Shown: positions 32,992 to 41,269, counted from the stretch's first letter. The stretch: 64,000 nucleotides of DNA from Planctomycetaceae bacterium (GCA_021732845.1 JAKFUF010000132.1:18363-82362), one strand, 5' to 3'. The notes: generated by a model not told the origin, from the letters alone. Numbers and translations are program-made.

Positions 32992-34392
32992 TCACTTCGC
33001 CTTCCAAAGGTAAACCACCGCGTGTCCCCGGAACGGGGCCGCCAAGGTTCGTTTACCACCGCCGGAAATGGTCTCGCCGGGCGTGATCGTCCCTTTCACG
33101 GGGTGCATCCATTCCGAGTTCAGCTTCCCATTCGCCGCTGTCAAATCCACCGTGACTGTGCCGCCAGAGGGCAAGTAAACCAGATACTCCCGTCCCGGAT
33201 CGGCCAGACAAAACTCCGTCGACGAGAGGTCATTCTGGGGCGTCATCGCGGCGAGGTTGATCCGCTCGGCATAGGTGCGCGCATGCCCCATGGCGCTGCG
33301 AATGGGTTCCCACTCCGGCCCGCTCCACCAGTCCATCACAATCGGATGATGACCTCGCAGGAATGCTTTCCAGACGAATTCAGGATCACTCCGCGTCGAG
33401 CCGTTGTGATCCGAGTCCAAGATGACGACCTTCATCCCCGTAGCAGCCGGGAATCCGCCTTTTGCCAAGCCGTTGGGCGCAACCGCCTCTGCGGGACTGG
33501 CGAAGAGGACGTCGATCAACACCCCGCCGCTATCGCCACTCATGAGAACAGGGTGCTGCTTAGTCCGAGCGGCCTCTTCATCATGGATGAACTTAATCAG
33601 GTGGTATTGCCAATCCTTCGATTCGGCCCTGCTCTCGTTGGTGATCTCGTAGAGAACGTTGTCAAGGTCCCCTACGGTGTCGATCACCTTGCGGACATAG
33701 GTCTCATGCATCCGCGTGATCGCGGGAATCTGCAACGTGTGGTACTCCCGGCCCTGGCCGTCGCCGTTTGGGTCGCCGTCGATGCTGTTCACGTTGTTCG
33801 ACTTGTGGAACGGATGATAGTCCCAGGTCTTGTTGAACGGCGCGGCATAGCGGCTGGTCCCCCCGGCGTTGAACAGCATCACCGCGACGTACATACGCCG
33901 TTCACGTGCGGCGACGACCCGTTTCCGCAGTTCATCGAAATAGGCTTGATTTAACTTCTCCAAATCGAACTTCAGTCCGCCGTCGGTGGCCTTCCCGGGC
34001 CCGGTCCGGACATAGGGCTGCGGTTCAAATGGAGCCTTCGTGATCGGACTCCACGCGGTGTCGGCAATCCAGAGCCGGATGAAGTTGTGACGGTGTTTCT
34101 GGAGTACGTCGAGGTACTCGGCGAACGTGCCGGGCCGTCCCGCACGAAGTGTTCCGCCGATTGTAGTCCCCTCAAATCCGATCTGAAAAGTGTCCCAGTT
34201 GTGCGAGCCGGTGAGGTACACCGCCCTGCCAGAGCCGTCTGTGAAATACCGCGGGTTGGCCTTGAACACTGTGAGCGGCCCTAGTGCGGGCGTAATGCCG
34301 CCGTCGCTGGCATCCGCCGGCATCGCAAAAAGAATTAACCCTACAAACACGCCAGACAACATTGCGCTTCCCATAACAATCACCGTCTTCAC
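32992..34392 (-). CDS. Cassette-encoded DUF4038/apiosidase-like glycoside hydrolase, secreted
   Basis: A 466-aa exported protein starting at GTG 34392. After a signal sequence (MLSGVFVGLILFAMPADA) a TIM-barrel of the DUF4038 type begins: VYLTGSHNWDTFQ at ~60, HRHNFIRLWIADTAW at ~100, NVLYEITNESRA at ~245 (a likely acid/base Glu), and a late DSDHNGST. The C-terminal ~90 aa resemble the 'putative collagen-binding' module (EYLVYLPSGGTVTVDL; FRGHAVVYLWKAK). It probably hydrolyses a plant-type side chain or related glycan. Flanked by attC 4 upstream and attC 3 downstream on the minus strand. Confidence 0.82.
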   Translation of the reverse strand: MKTVIVMGSAMLSGVFVGLILFAMPADASDGGITPALGPLTVFKANPRYFTDGSGRAVYLTGSHNWDTFQIGFEGTTIGGTLRAGRPGTFAEYLDVLQKHRHNFIRLWIADTAWSPITKAPFEPQPYVRTGPGKATDGGLKFDLEKLNQAYFDELRKRVVAARERRMYVAVMLFNAGGTSRYAAPFNKTWDYHPFHKSNNVNSIDGDPNGDGQGREYHTLQIPAITRMHETYVRKVIDTVGDLDNVLYEITNESRAESKDWQYHLIKFIHDEEAARTKQHPVLMSGDSGGVLIDVLFASPAEAVAPNGLAKGGFPAATGMKVVILDSDHNGSTRSDPEFVWKAFLRGHHPIVMDWWSGPEWEPIRSAMGHARTYAERINLAAMTPQNDLSSTEFCLADPGREYLVYLPSGGTVTVDLTAANGKLNSEWMHPVKGTITPGETISGGGKRTLAAPFRGHAVVYLWKAK

Positions 34393-34404
34393 TCATCGAA
34401 AACC

Positions 34405-34498
34405 GCCCTACGTCCAAGGTAACCCGGCGGCGACCAAGAATCACCTTTGATCTGTGAAAACGCCCGGTCCGCCGCTCGGGTTAACGGCCTTGTTCGGC
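34405..34498 (-). repeat. attC site 4
   Basis: 94 bp. Minus strand: R'' GCCGAAC (34498-34492), L'' GTTAACCC, arms GAGCGGCGG/CCGCCGGG, L' GGTTACC, R' GTAGGGC (degenerate, 34411-34405). Closely related to attC 3. Confidence 0.85.
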
Positions 34499-34503
34499 AA
34501 TCC

Positions 34504-34968
34504 TCACTTGCCAGAATTCGCATTACTCTTCTGAAAGCCGTTTGCACCAATTACGTTGAAGCCGCCATCATTATTGTCGTTGCTGAATCCATCATAAGCG
34601 TTCCGTGCTAGATACATGCGTATTGAGTCACGGTCTTTAGGCAACCCACGGTGTCCAGTTGTGCTTGGAGGAACGTCTCCCTTACCAATCCATTCGCGTT
34701 GCCAATAGCGAACATAGATCAATTCCCCGTTCTTGATGCCTTCGCCTTTGTCACTTTTGTCGACCCGCACTTCTGCCACGTACTTGGTGTATCTCCAATT
34801 GCCATGCGTCTCGGTACGTTCAAACACAGCAAGCACTTGGCCGTCGATGACATGTGTCGCTGTGTTGAGAAGCTGCGCTGGCGACAGGTCGACTTTCTCG
34901 GATTTTGCAATATTGACGATGGCCGCGATGATAATCATAGGGCCAATGAGCCATTGTTTTCCGGACAT
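34504..34968 (-). CDS. Cassette-encoded small exported or membrane protein (154 aa)
   Basis: ATG 34968 starts a 154-aa protein with an N-terminal hydrophobic segment (WLIGPMIIIAAIVNIA), probably a signal anchor. The rest (LNTATHVIDGQVLAVFERTE; WRYTKYVAEVRVDKSDKGEG; IYVRYWQREWIGKGDVPP) is beta-rich, with the sense of an OB- or immunoglobulin-like fold, and ends in an Asn/Gly-rich tail. The open frame extends far upstream through attC 5 and the non-coding cassette, but those codons are not protein-like. Family unknown. Confidence 0.65.
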   Translation of the reverse strand: MSGKQWLIGPMIIIAAIVNIAKSEKVDLSPAQLLNTATHVIDGQVLAVFERTETHGNWRYTKYVAEVRVDKSDKGEGIKNGELIYVRYWQREWIGKGDVPPSTTGHRGLPKDRDSIRMYLARNAYDGFSNDNNDGGFNVIGANGFQKSNANSGK

Positions 34969-35004
34969 GAGTGCGCCTTTCACATTTTGTGGAGAACAGC
35001 CTTT

Positions 35005-35102
35005 GCCGAACGCCAAGGTTAACCCGCGTGTGCCGCAGGCGGGATTGACTGCTAGGGAAAATGCCGCCTGCGGCACACGTCGGGTTGAACCGTTTGTCAG
35101 GC
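35005..35102 (-). repeat. attC site 5
   Basis: 98 bp. Minus strand: R'' GCCTGAC (35102-35096), L'' GGTTCAACCC, arms GTGTGCCGC/GCGGCACAC, L' GGTTAACC, R' GTTCGGC (35011-35005). Near-identical to attC 2. Confidence 0.88.
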
Positions 35103-35564
35103 AGAGCGGCCCTGCTGGACGTATGCGCGGACGGCACGGCACGGGGTGAATGCTACCACGCGGCCACGGGGTTGGGAATGGTTTTGCAGGGAGGGTGGAA
35201 GACGGACGAGCCCGACGGCACGGGCCGAGGCCGCGCCAGAACCGCGCAACTGCGGACTCTGTCAGAAACGCCCTGCTTTGCGACCGCAACGCCGGCACTC
35301 CCAGTCGCCGAATCGGCCGGCGTGGCTCCCGTGCGGAACAGGCAGCGTGCCCCGGTCTCCGCGAAGTCACGAGGCTTGCCGATTGACCTGGTTCACCACC
35401 GGCACGGCCAGACCGATGACACGAGCGGTTGTGGATCCGCGGAGAAGCGCAGAACCATCGGCCTCCCAACAACACACCCGCGTTCCCGCACCTGAAACAA
35501 CCGCCGCGGCCTCGCGATGCTGACAGCCGCAGCACCCCGCACGCCACCCAATGCGGCGATGCTT
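35103..35564. other. Apparently non-coding cassette with two repeat blocks
   Basis: About 460 bp between attC 6 and attC 5. The low-coordinate end (35103-35195) duplicates 30829-30923 and the high end (35488-35564) duplicates 29899-29979. The sequence between has only long spurious frames of arginine/proline-rich composition. On the minus strand GGGAGG followed by CCG-ATG at ~35461-35476 could start a 22-codon peptide; the same GTTGTTGGGAGGCCGA string is at ~38044-38058. Confidence 0.55.
35488..35564. repeat. Cassette-leader repeat, copy B
   Basis: Partner of 29899-29979. Both copies directly adjoin the R' side of an attC. Confidence 0.6.
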
Positions 35565-35655
35565 GCCTAACACCCACAATCACCCGGCTGTCGGCAAGAG
35601 ATTTCGACCTCAGAGAACGCCGAATCGGAAACTTGGGTGCATTTTATTGTTCCGC
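35565..35655 (-). repeat. attC site 6
   Basis: 91 bp. Minus strand: R'' GCGGAAC (35655-35649), CACCCA/TGGGTG arms, R' GTTAGGC (35571-35565). More diverged in its centre than sites 2-5. Confidence 0.7.
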
Positions 35656-35670
35656 CGTGTACTGTGTTAT

Positions 35671-36255
35671 TTAAGGGGCCTTGAGCAGTTCCGGCCGAAC
35701 GAACAGTTGCTGGACACCGCCAATGGCGAGTTCAAAATACTGATTGCTTTGGCGTATTGAATGATATTGGTCGGTAGCAGTGTGTACAAAAGAGGCATCG
35801 TCAAGACAATCAAAGAATGCTCTAAATCGTTTTGTCGCTCTTCGTTCGTGGTCGATGAAAGTCCACCGGAGTGGCGAAAGAGTTTGGTCGCAATACGCGT
35901 TGAACCTTACGTATGACTCGAAGGAAGTCGCAACAGGCGTGTGTTCGTAGTAAATTACGCCGTTCTGGTCTAGTCGCAGCCGAATCTGTGTTCGGTTTTG
36001 AAGATCGCATCTTGCTAGCTGAAGTTCGCCCTGCTCAATCCATCGTGGTTCGCCATTCCCTTTATCGTTCAACTCAACGATCCCGTAGATCACGTCTTCA
36101 TCTGGGCGATACCCGCCAAATGCGGTCTGAAATTCCACGAATGCTGGAAGCTGGGGGATTCCTGCTGCCGCTAACGCGGAAGCCGCCTCAGCCCGCGTCA
36201 TCTTGAAGCTTCGCTTGTTGCGTCTGAGGTATCGGTATTCAAAGTCAGTTAGCAT
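35671..36255 (-). CDS. Cassette-encoded hypothetical protein (194 aa)
   Basis: A soluble 194-aa protein without signal peptide. It begins MLTDFEYRYLRRNKRSFKMT, then PQLPAFVEFQTAFGGYRPDE, where the LPAFVEFQTAFGGY segment resembles the start of SMI1/KNR4 (SUKH) domains; the later FRAFFDCLDDASFVH segment would be the C-terminal helix. SUKH proteins are often immunity proteins, but this assignment is tentative. AT-richer than the chromosomal neighbours, as are other cassettes. attC 6 lies directly downstream. Confidence 0.68.
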   Translation of the reverse strand: MLTDFEYRYLRRNKRSFKMTRAEAASALAAAGIPQLPAFVEFQTAFGGYRPDEDVIYGIVELNDKGNGEPRWIEQGELQLARCDLQNRTQIRLRLDQNGVIYYEHTPVATSFESYVRFNAYCDQTLSPLRWTFIDHERRATKRFRAFFDCLDDASFVHTATDQYHSIRQSNQYFELAIGGVQQLFVRPELLKAP

Positions 36256-36266
36256 TGGAAGTGTCG

Positions 36267-36356
36267 GCCTGACGGTGGCGGTAACCGGGCCGCCGCCAAA
36301 GGACTATGATTTCAAGACCCGCGTCATCGGCGGCTGCGGCTCACCGCTTGTGATTC
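36267..36356 (-). repeat. attC site 7
   Basis: ~90 bp. Minus strand: R'' GAATCAC (degenerate, 36356-36350), GCCGCCGATGACGCG arm, GGCCCGGTTACCGCCACC arm, R' GTCAGGC (36273-36267). Shares its core with attC 8. Confidence 0.72.
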
Positions 36357-36361
36357 ACGAT

Positions 36362-37552
36362 TTAGATCTGGCCCCGTTGCCGAAGACGCTTGAACACTTC
36401 TGGCGCTTGTGCCTTAATGTCCTTCGCGGGATCTATCCCGCCAGTGTTGTCGACATACGCGATGACGAAATCGGGCGTCACGTTCATTATTTCAGACCAC
36501 TTTATCTCACGAAGCAAAGTGACGATCTGGCGCAGCGAAAGTTTCATCGATGAAAGCCCATGACAGAGCATGAGCTGGGAATGGAGGCGGCAGAGATTGA
36601 GGAGTTCAGGATTTGAAAAGTGGATTTCAGCATTTCCCTTCATCGTTCGAAGTTCGTCAGGAGCCCATGCCAGGTACTTTAACTCGGATTTGGGACATTC
36701 CTTTGAACTGAGTGCTGATTCATTGGCGAGCAGCACAAATGGAGGCCATCCCGCACCGGGATCTTCCGCACAGTAGCATATCAGCAACGCATAATAGGTT
36801 GCGTCCTTTAGTACGCTTTTTGCAACCAATGTTTTACTTTGGGCCGCAACAATCCTGGCAATGTCGTTAGCAATACTAGACGGGGTCATGCCATCAGGAA
36901 CCCGCAGATAGACAACCCGACCGGCTGCGTCCATATCGATTGTTCCATTTTTGTGGAAATACCTGTCTGCAATCTGGAACAGGCCCTGGTCATCGTACAC
37001 ATAGTCTTGCCGAATATGTGTAGGTGCCTCAATTTGGATTTCATTCCAGTTTGTTTCCGGCGATTTCCAATTCTGTGTCCAGCTATACGACTCAACGCAT
37101 TTAAGAACCCCGTTTTCCCAAGTGTACTCACGCTGGCAACCATGGCCAGCGTAAAGAACATCTTGTCTGACCAGGCGGGCTTGTGCGTCGAACTCGAAGC
37201 GGCGTACGCATCTGTTGGGAATTGGTGGTGAGTGCCCGAAACGTAAAGCATGGGAGTCAGTGTATTCGAAGTGGCAGACATGCTCACCTTCCGGGGTTTC
37301 AACAAGTTGTAGTCTTTGATCGGCACCAAAGCCGTGCCGAAAGTCTCTCTTTCCCGGCTTAGCGTCTGCCTTTTTCCACTTTGCGTTGTCGCCGTGCAGT
37401 TCATTTCCGTAGGGTTCGGCGATGGACATGTCACCTGTGGCTAGCCGCCAAGTGATAACCCTCTTGGCTGCGGCATCATGCGATGCTGCAAAGGTTGCTG
37501 GATCGTCAATGACAGCGTAGGCGTCGTGAAGAAGATTAGGTTGAAAATGCAT
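36362..37552 (-). CDS. Cassette-encoded hypothetical protein (396 aa)
   Basis: A cytoplasmic-looking protein of 396 aa. The first half contains tandem beta-hairpin-like lines (HVCHFEYTDSHALRFGH; RRFEFDAQARLVRQDVLYAG; REYTWENGVLKCVESYSW; RQDYVYDDQGLFQIADRYFH) reminiscent of YD/RHS-type repeats, and the second half is alpha/beta (ANDIARIVAAQSKTLVAKSV; YYALLICYCAEDPGAGWPPF). No family is named with confidence. The start is ATG 37552, 14 bp from attC 8, and the stop lies 5 bp from attC 7, so the gene fills its cassette. Confidence 0.7.
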   Translation of the reverse strand: MHFQPNLLHDAYAVIDDPATFAASHDAAAKRVITWRLATGDMSIAEPYGNELHGDNAKWKKADAKPGKRDFRHGFGADQRLQLVETPEGEHVCHFEYTDSHALRFGHSPPIPNRCVRRFEFDAQARLVRQDVLYAGHGCQREYTWENGVLKCVESYSWTQNWKSPETNWNEIQIEAPTHIRQDYVYDDQGLFQIADRYFHKNGTIDMDAAGRVVYLRVPDGMTPSSIANDIARIVAAQSKTLVAKSVLKDATYYALLICYCAEDPGAGWPPFVLLANESALSSKECPKSELKYLAWAPDELRTMKGNAEIHFSNPELLNLCRLHSQLMLCHGLSSMKLSLRQIVTLLREIKWSEIMNVTPDFVIAYVDNTGGIDPAKDIKAQAPEVFKRLRQRGQI

Positions 37553-37565
37553 GTGTGTTTTGTGA

Positions 37566-37655
37566 ATGGCACTGGCGGTATCCGGGCCGCCGTCAAGAAA
37601 GTGTGATTGAACAAACTCGCGTCATCGGCGGCTCCGGTTCACCGCTTTGTTCGGC
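37566..37655 (-). repeat. attC site 8 (degenerate R')
   Basis: 90 bp. Minus strand: R'' GCCGAAC (37655-37649), then GCCGCCGATGACGCG and GGCCCGGATACCGCC arms as in attC 7, ending in a poor R' (GTGCCAT, 37572-37566). Confidence 0.72.
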
Positions 37656-38052
37656 CATGGGTTTTCTTCTTTCGATATATGTACCCAAAGCCTTCGTGCC
37701 CCTCGTAATACGCAACGTTAGACGTCCAGGAATATACACACCAGTCTGTCATTGAGCCGACGCAAGCCTGAAGCAGAACTTCAACATCATCAATTACACC
37801 ATAGTCATGCACACCGCAGTTACCAACCAAGTACGCCTTCCCTGATACACCCAAGGCTGCCATTCGAGCGACAACGCCTTCCAGCAATCTGTCACTCCCA
37901 GCCAAAACTTCGATGACGGGCAGCGTCTATGTGTCGTGAATTATGTAGCAATTCATCCAAGAAGTCTGAATAACGCTTTTTCGATTGCAGAAGGCTCTTA
38001 AGCCGATCTTTGCGCTCGGCGGCGACAAACGAATGGACAATGTCGGCCTCCC
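37639..38052 (-). pseudogene. First cassette gene, probably frameshifted
   Basis: The clean frame (37639-37905, 88 aa) reads MAALGVSGKAYLVGNCG and ends WTSNVAYYEGHEGFGYIYRK. Upstream its frame continues as PVIEVLAGSDRLLEGVVAR without a start codon, while a second frame reads VHSFVAAERKDRLKSLLQSK then KRYSDFLDELLHNSRHIDAAR; the two join at ~37915-37935, as expected after a single indel. A GGGAGG lies at the 5' end (~38046-38052), in a string shared with the non-coding cassette at ~35461. The product is unknown. Its stop lies inside attC 8. Confidence 0.5.
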
Positions 38053-38072
38053 AACAACACCCCCGGCAGAGG

Positions 38073-39548
38073 CTACTTCACCTCAACTACCTCGATCTTC
38101 ATCTTGCCGATGATCGACATCAGCGGCAGGAAGGCGTTGAGGCCGGAGGCATCGTCGGCGGCGAAGGTGGTGTTGGAGACCTTGATGTGGTCGGCCCCCA
38201 CCCGGCCCTCGCCGAGCGTGGCGTCCAGCGGAACCCAGGTTCCCTGGATATTGACCTCCGTCCACATGTGGCCGCTGAACGCCTCAAGTTTGCGGACGTA
38301 GATCAAGCCGACCGCCACGCGGGAGGGGATGCCCCGCGCGCGGGCCATTGCGGCCAGCAGCATGCCGTGTTCGGTGCAGTCGCCCGAGAGGTCACGGGCC
38401 ACTTCACCCGCCGAAGCGAGCAGCATGGAGAAGTTCTTCTTTTTGAGGTTCTTGAAAACCCACCGCTCCATTCGCAACGCCGACTTTAAGTCGTCCGTTT
38501 CAGTGCCCACGGCGGCGGCGGCCTGCTTTTGAATCAGGCTGTCATCGCTTTGCAGGTAGCTGTTCGGCTCAAGAAACTCCGCCCCCAGCTTGATCGTGCT
38601 CGCGCCGGGAAATTCGCCCGACGCAGTGACCGTCACCTCCGCCTGCGTGGCAGACAGTTTCTTGACCTGCTGCAGACGGCCGTTCGCCAACAGTTTTGCG
38701 GGATCCTCGCCTGGAGTCGTCACGCGATAGACAATCCGCCCCGCCGTGGCTGCATTCTTCAGACCCGGCACGCGGATCAGCATCGCCGCGCCGAGGTCCA
38801 CCTGGCCTCCGGCCAGCGCCTTGAGCGCCTCGGCCTTGGAAGTCTGGAATGTCGCCATCCCTAAAAAATCCATCGTCTCCTGCCACACCACTCCCGTGCT
38901 GTCGAGGTAGTCATCGTAGGCCTGCATGGGGCCTGCTGTCGTATGCACCTTCAATAGCGACTTGGTCTGGCCGGACAGGAGTTTGACATCGGCATAAGCC
39001 ACGGCCGCCTCCATCCGCACGGTCTGCACCTCGCCGGTTGAAGGTTCCAGCACCTGGAAGCTGCGTTTCTCACCCGGTTTGAGGGGCTGTTCGACCAGCA
39101 ACCGGTCCAGCGCGACCGAGGCTTTCACCGCTGGATCCCAAGCCTTCTCGGTGGCCGAGATCTTGCCGTTGACCTCCAGTTCGGTGAGCAGCTTGCCGTC
39201 CTTGATGGCAGCCTTGCGGCGCAGCGGCGCGCCGGGCGGGTTGTGCATCTCGAATTCATAGGACTGCAGTTCGCCCGCCGCCGATTCCTCCACATGCTCG
39301 ACCATGCGGGTGGAGACGCGGTCGTTGAGCCTCAGCAGGGAAAGCACATGCTCGCGCTCGGTGACCAGCACCTTTTCGCCACCCCGCGTCTGCATCTCGC
39401 TCCAGGTCCGCACGTAACCGACCCGCGCGCCGCCAATCTGCACGATCCGCCAGACTTCCTCGGCTTCTGCGGCGCAGAGCGGAACTGCGGCATGCAGTGC
39501 AACAGCAGCGACCAGAACGATCGTCCAGCGGGTGGGAAAGTCTCTCAT
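38073..39548 (-). CDS. Transglutaminase-like domain protein, secreted
   Basis: A ~491-aa exported protein. The signal peptide is TRWTIVLVAAVALHAAVPLCA. The C-terminal third is a transglutaminase/protease-like core with the catalytic triad visible: Cys in DLSGDCTEHGMLLAAMARARG (~390), His in FSGHMWTEV (~427) and Asp in WVPLDATLG (~441). The N-terminal ~370 aa are beta-rich and not recognised. Bacterial members mostly act as cysteine peptidases or scaffolds; cross-linking is not implied. ATG 39548 has GGA 6 nt upstream. It borders the integron-like array at its stop codon. Confidence 0.83.
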   Translation of the reverse strand: MRDFPTRWTIVLVAAVALHAAVPLCAAEAEEVWRIVQIGGARVGYVRTWSEMQTRGGEKVLVTEREHVLSLLRLNDRVSTRMVEHVEESAAGELQSYEFEMHNPPGAPLRRKAAIKDGKLLTELEVNGKISATEKAWDPAVKASVALDRLLVEQPLKPGEKRSFQVLEPSTGEVQTVRMEAAVAYADVKLLSGQTKSLLKVHTTAGPMQAYDDYLDSTGVVWQETMDFLGMATFQTSKAEALKALAGGQVDLGAAMLIRVPGLKNAATAGRIVYRVTTPGEDPAKLLANGRLQQVKKLSATQAEVTVTASGEFPGASTIKLGAEFLEPNSYLQSDDSLIQKQAAAAVGTETDDLKSALRMERWVFKNLKKKNFSMLLASAGEVARDLSGDCTEHGMLLAAMARARGIPSRVAVGLIYVRKLEAFSGHMWTEVNIQGTWVPLDATLGEGRVGADHIKVSNTTFAADDASGLNAFLPLMSIIGKMKIEVVEVK

Positions 39549-39802
39549 GGCGAATCCATTCCACGGGTGCATTTGATGCTTCGCCAACAGCCTCGGTCGC
39601 AGCGATCTTGGCTTGGTTGAACTTTCTCTTCGTTACCTTCGTTTGCTTCTGTTCCAAAATCACCGCGCAGAACCAGACTTGGGCGAATACATGCTGGCTG
39701 CGATGCACACAACCATTCGGCGATATGCGACAGTGGGAGATTGAATTTGAAAGGAAGGTAACAAAGGAAACGAAGTGTGTTTTGCTGACGCAAGGCCGTC
39801 GA

Positions 39803-41269
39803 TCACGTCAAAATCGGCAACAGCGACGAACTACCGTGCTGCACTTCCTGCGTCACCACCATCCCGAGGAGTGTGGTCGGGGTGCAGTCTGTCACATGGA
39901 CGCGGGTCAGCGAGCCGATCAGGCGGCGGTTGCCTTCGAAGGCCACGATCCGGTCGCAGCGGGTGCGTCCGGAGAGTTGGATCTTTGCGGTCTGGAAATC
40001 CGCGGCGGCTTCGTCGGCTGAGCCACGCTTTTGTTCGTTCTTGCTGGCCCCCTCGACCAGGATCTCGAATTCTCGGCCGATCAGGCGGGCGTTGTCCTCT
40101 TCGCTGATTTCGTTTTGCAGGTCGAGCAATTCGTTGTTCCGCCGCCGCTTGACGTCTTCCGGGATGTCGTCCGGCAGATTGTCGTCGGCCTTCGTGCCCG
40201 GTCGCGGGCTGTATTTGAAGATGAAGCTGTTCTTGAAGCGGAACTCTCGGACGCAGTCCATGCTCTTCTGGAACGATTCTTCAGACTCGCCACAGAAGCC
40301 CACAATAAAGTCGCTGGAGACCGCGCAGTCGGGGACGATTTCTTGAATCAGCCCGAACATGTCGCGGTACTGGCCGATGGTGTAGCCCCGCTTCATCCGC
40401 TTCAGGATCTCGTCGCAGCCTGACTGGGCGGGAACGTGCAGGTAGCGGGCGACCTTCGGCAGATCGCGCACCGCCTCCAGCAGGTCGCGCGTCATGTCGC
40501 GCGGGTAGTTGGTGACAAACTTGATCCGCTCCAGGCCCGGCGTGTCATGCATCGCCGCCAAGAGGTCGGACAGCCGCCACAATCGGCCGTCTTCCGTGTG
40601 CTTATAGCTGTTGACCGTCTGCCCCAGCAGGGTCACTTCCTTGACGCCCTCGTTCGCGAGTTGCCGGACCTCCTGCAGGATATGCTTCGGCGGGCGGCTC
40701 TGTTCGGGGCCGCGCGTCATCGGCACCACGCAGTAGGTGCAGAACTTGTCGCAGCCGATCATGATCCGCACGAACGCCTGATACGGCGAGGGCCGCATTT
40801 CCGGATCGCGCAGCGGGTCGAAACTCTGAAAACTGTCGCTGATTTCCCGCCGCGTGGCTTCCGTCCGGTCGAGGCTGATGGCGATCCGCGACTCGCGCTT
40901 CTCGCGCGACGCCGCAATCAAATCTGGAATCTGCGCGAGCTGCCCGGTGCCGACCACCAGGTCGACATGCGGCGCCCGTTTGAAGATCAGCTCCTGATCC
41001 TTCTGGGCCATGCAGCCGATGACGCCGATCACCTGTTGCGGCCGTCGCTTCTTGCTGTGCTTGAGCCGCCCGAGGGCACTGTAAATCTTGTGTTCGGCAT
41101 GCTCGCGGACGCTGCAGGTGTTGAACAACACCGTGTCCGCCGCATCGACATCCGCCGTCAGCTCGAACCCCTGCTTGCGGAGCGCAGCCACGACCAGTTC
41201 GCTGTCCAGCATGTTCATCTGGCAGCCAACGGTTTCAATGAACAGGCGATGGTTGTGGGGAGTGGTCAT
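39803..41269 (-). CDS. miaB: tRNA-2-methylthio-N6-dimethylallyladenosine synthase (MiaB)
   Basis: A 488-aa radical-SAM methylthiotransferase that adds the 2-methylthio group to i6A37 in tRNA. The N-terminal UPF0004 domain supplies three cluster cysteines (C16 in ETVGCQMN, C52 in FNTCSVRE, C86 in VIGCMAQ). The radical-SAM motif CDKFCTYC is at 173-180, followed by VVPMTRGPEQSRP. The C-terminal TRAM domain starts around 400 (EILVEGASKNEQKRGSADEA). MiaB rather than MtaB/RimO is favoured by QMNMLDSE, NTCSVREHAEHK and CGESEESF. A ~40-residue linker before the TRAM lines (RRNNELLDLQNEISEEDNAR) fits family length. It stands alone. Confidence 0.93.
   Translation of the reverse strand: MTTPHNHRLFIETVGCQMNMLDSELVVAALRKQGFELTADVDAADTVLFNTCSVREHAEHKIYSALGRLKHSKKRRPQQVIGVIGCMAQKDQELIFKRAPHVDLVVGTGQLAQIPDLIAASREKRESRIAISLDRTEATRREISDSFQSFDPLRDPEMRPSPYQAFVRIMIGCDKFCTYCVVPMTRGPEQSRPPKHILQEVRQLANEGVKEVTLLGQTVNSYKHTEDGRLWRLSDLLAAMHDTPGLERIKFVTNYPRDMTRDLLEAVRDLPKVARYLHVPAQSGCDEILKRMKRGYTIGQYRDMFGLIQEIVPDCAVSSDFIVGFCGESEESFQKSMDCVREFRFKNSFIFKYSPRPGTKADDNLPDDIPEDVKRRRNNELLDLQNEISEEDNARLIGREFEILVEGASKNEQKRGSADEAAADFQTAKIQLSGRTRCDRIVAFEGNRRLIGSLTRVHVTDCTPTTLLGMVVTQEVQHGSSSLLPILT

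Larger units (their letters stand above)
29980..37655 (-). mobile_element. Integron gene-cassette array without integrase (CALIN-type), eight attC sites
   Basis: Eight attC-like sites of ~90-98 bp separate eight segments. Each site is bounded by GCCTAAC-like and GTTAGGC/GTTCGGC-like boxes and has internal L-boxes (GGTTAACCC and GGGTTGAACC types) with complementary central arms. The extra base in the L-box lies on the high-coordinate side, so the sites read in the minus direction. All seven recognisable genes are on the minus strand, each followed by its own attC, as in a regular cassette array. No tyrosine-recombinase/IntI gene and no attI are visible anywhere in the window; the upstream end meets an ordinary gene at 38073. 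Confidence 0.85.

Noticed and set aside
30876..33086. 736-codon plus-strand frame in the cassette array
   Set aside because: It runs across an attC and is antisense to a gene with a good signal peptide and Shine-Dalgarno; composition is not protein-like.
34504..35583. 359-codon minus-strand frame through attC 5
   Set aside because: Only the last 154 codons look like a protein; the N-terminal part covers an attC and repeat blocks. Restricted to 34504-34968.
29980..38060. CRISPR array or simple tandem repeat as explanation for the regular repeats
   Set aside because: The repeats are ~95 bp, palindromic, variable in the centre and separated by gene-sized segments of unequal length, which fits attC and not CRISPR.
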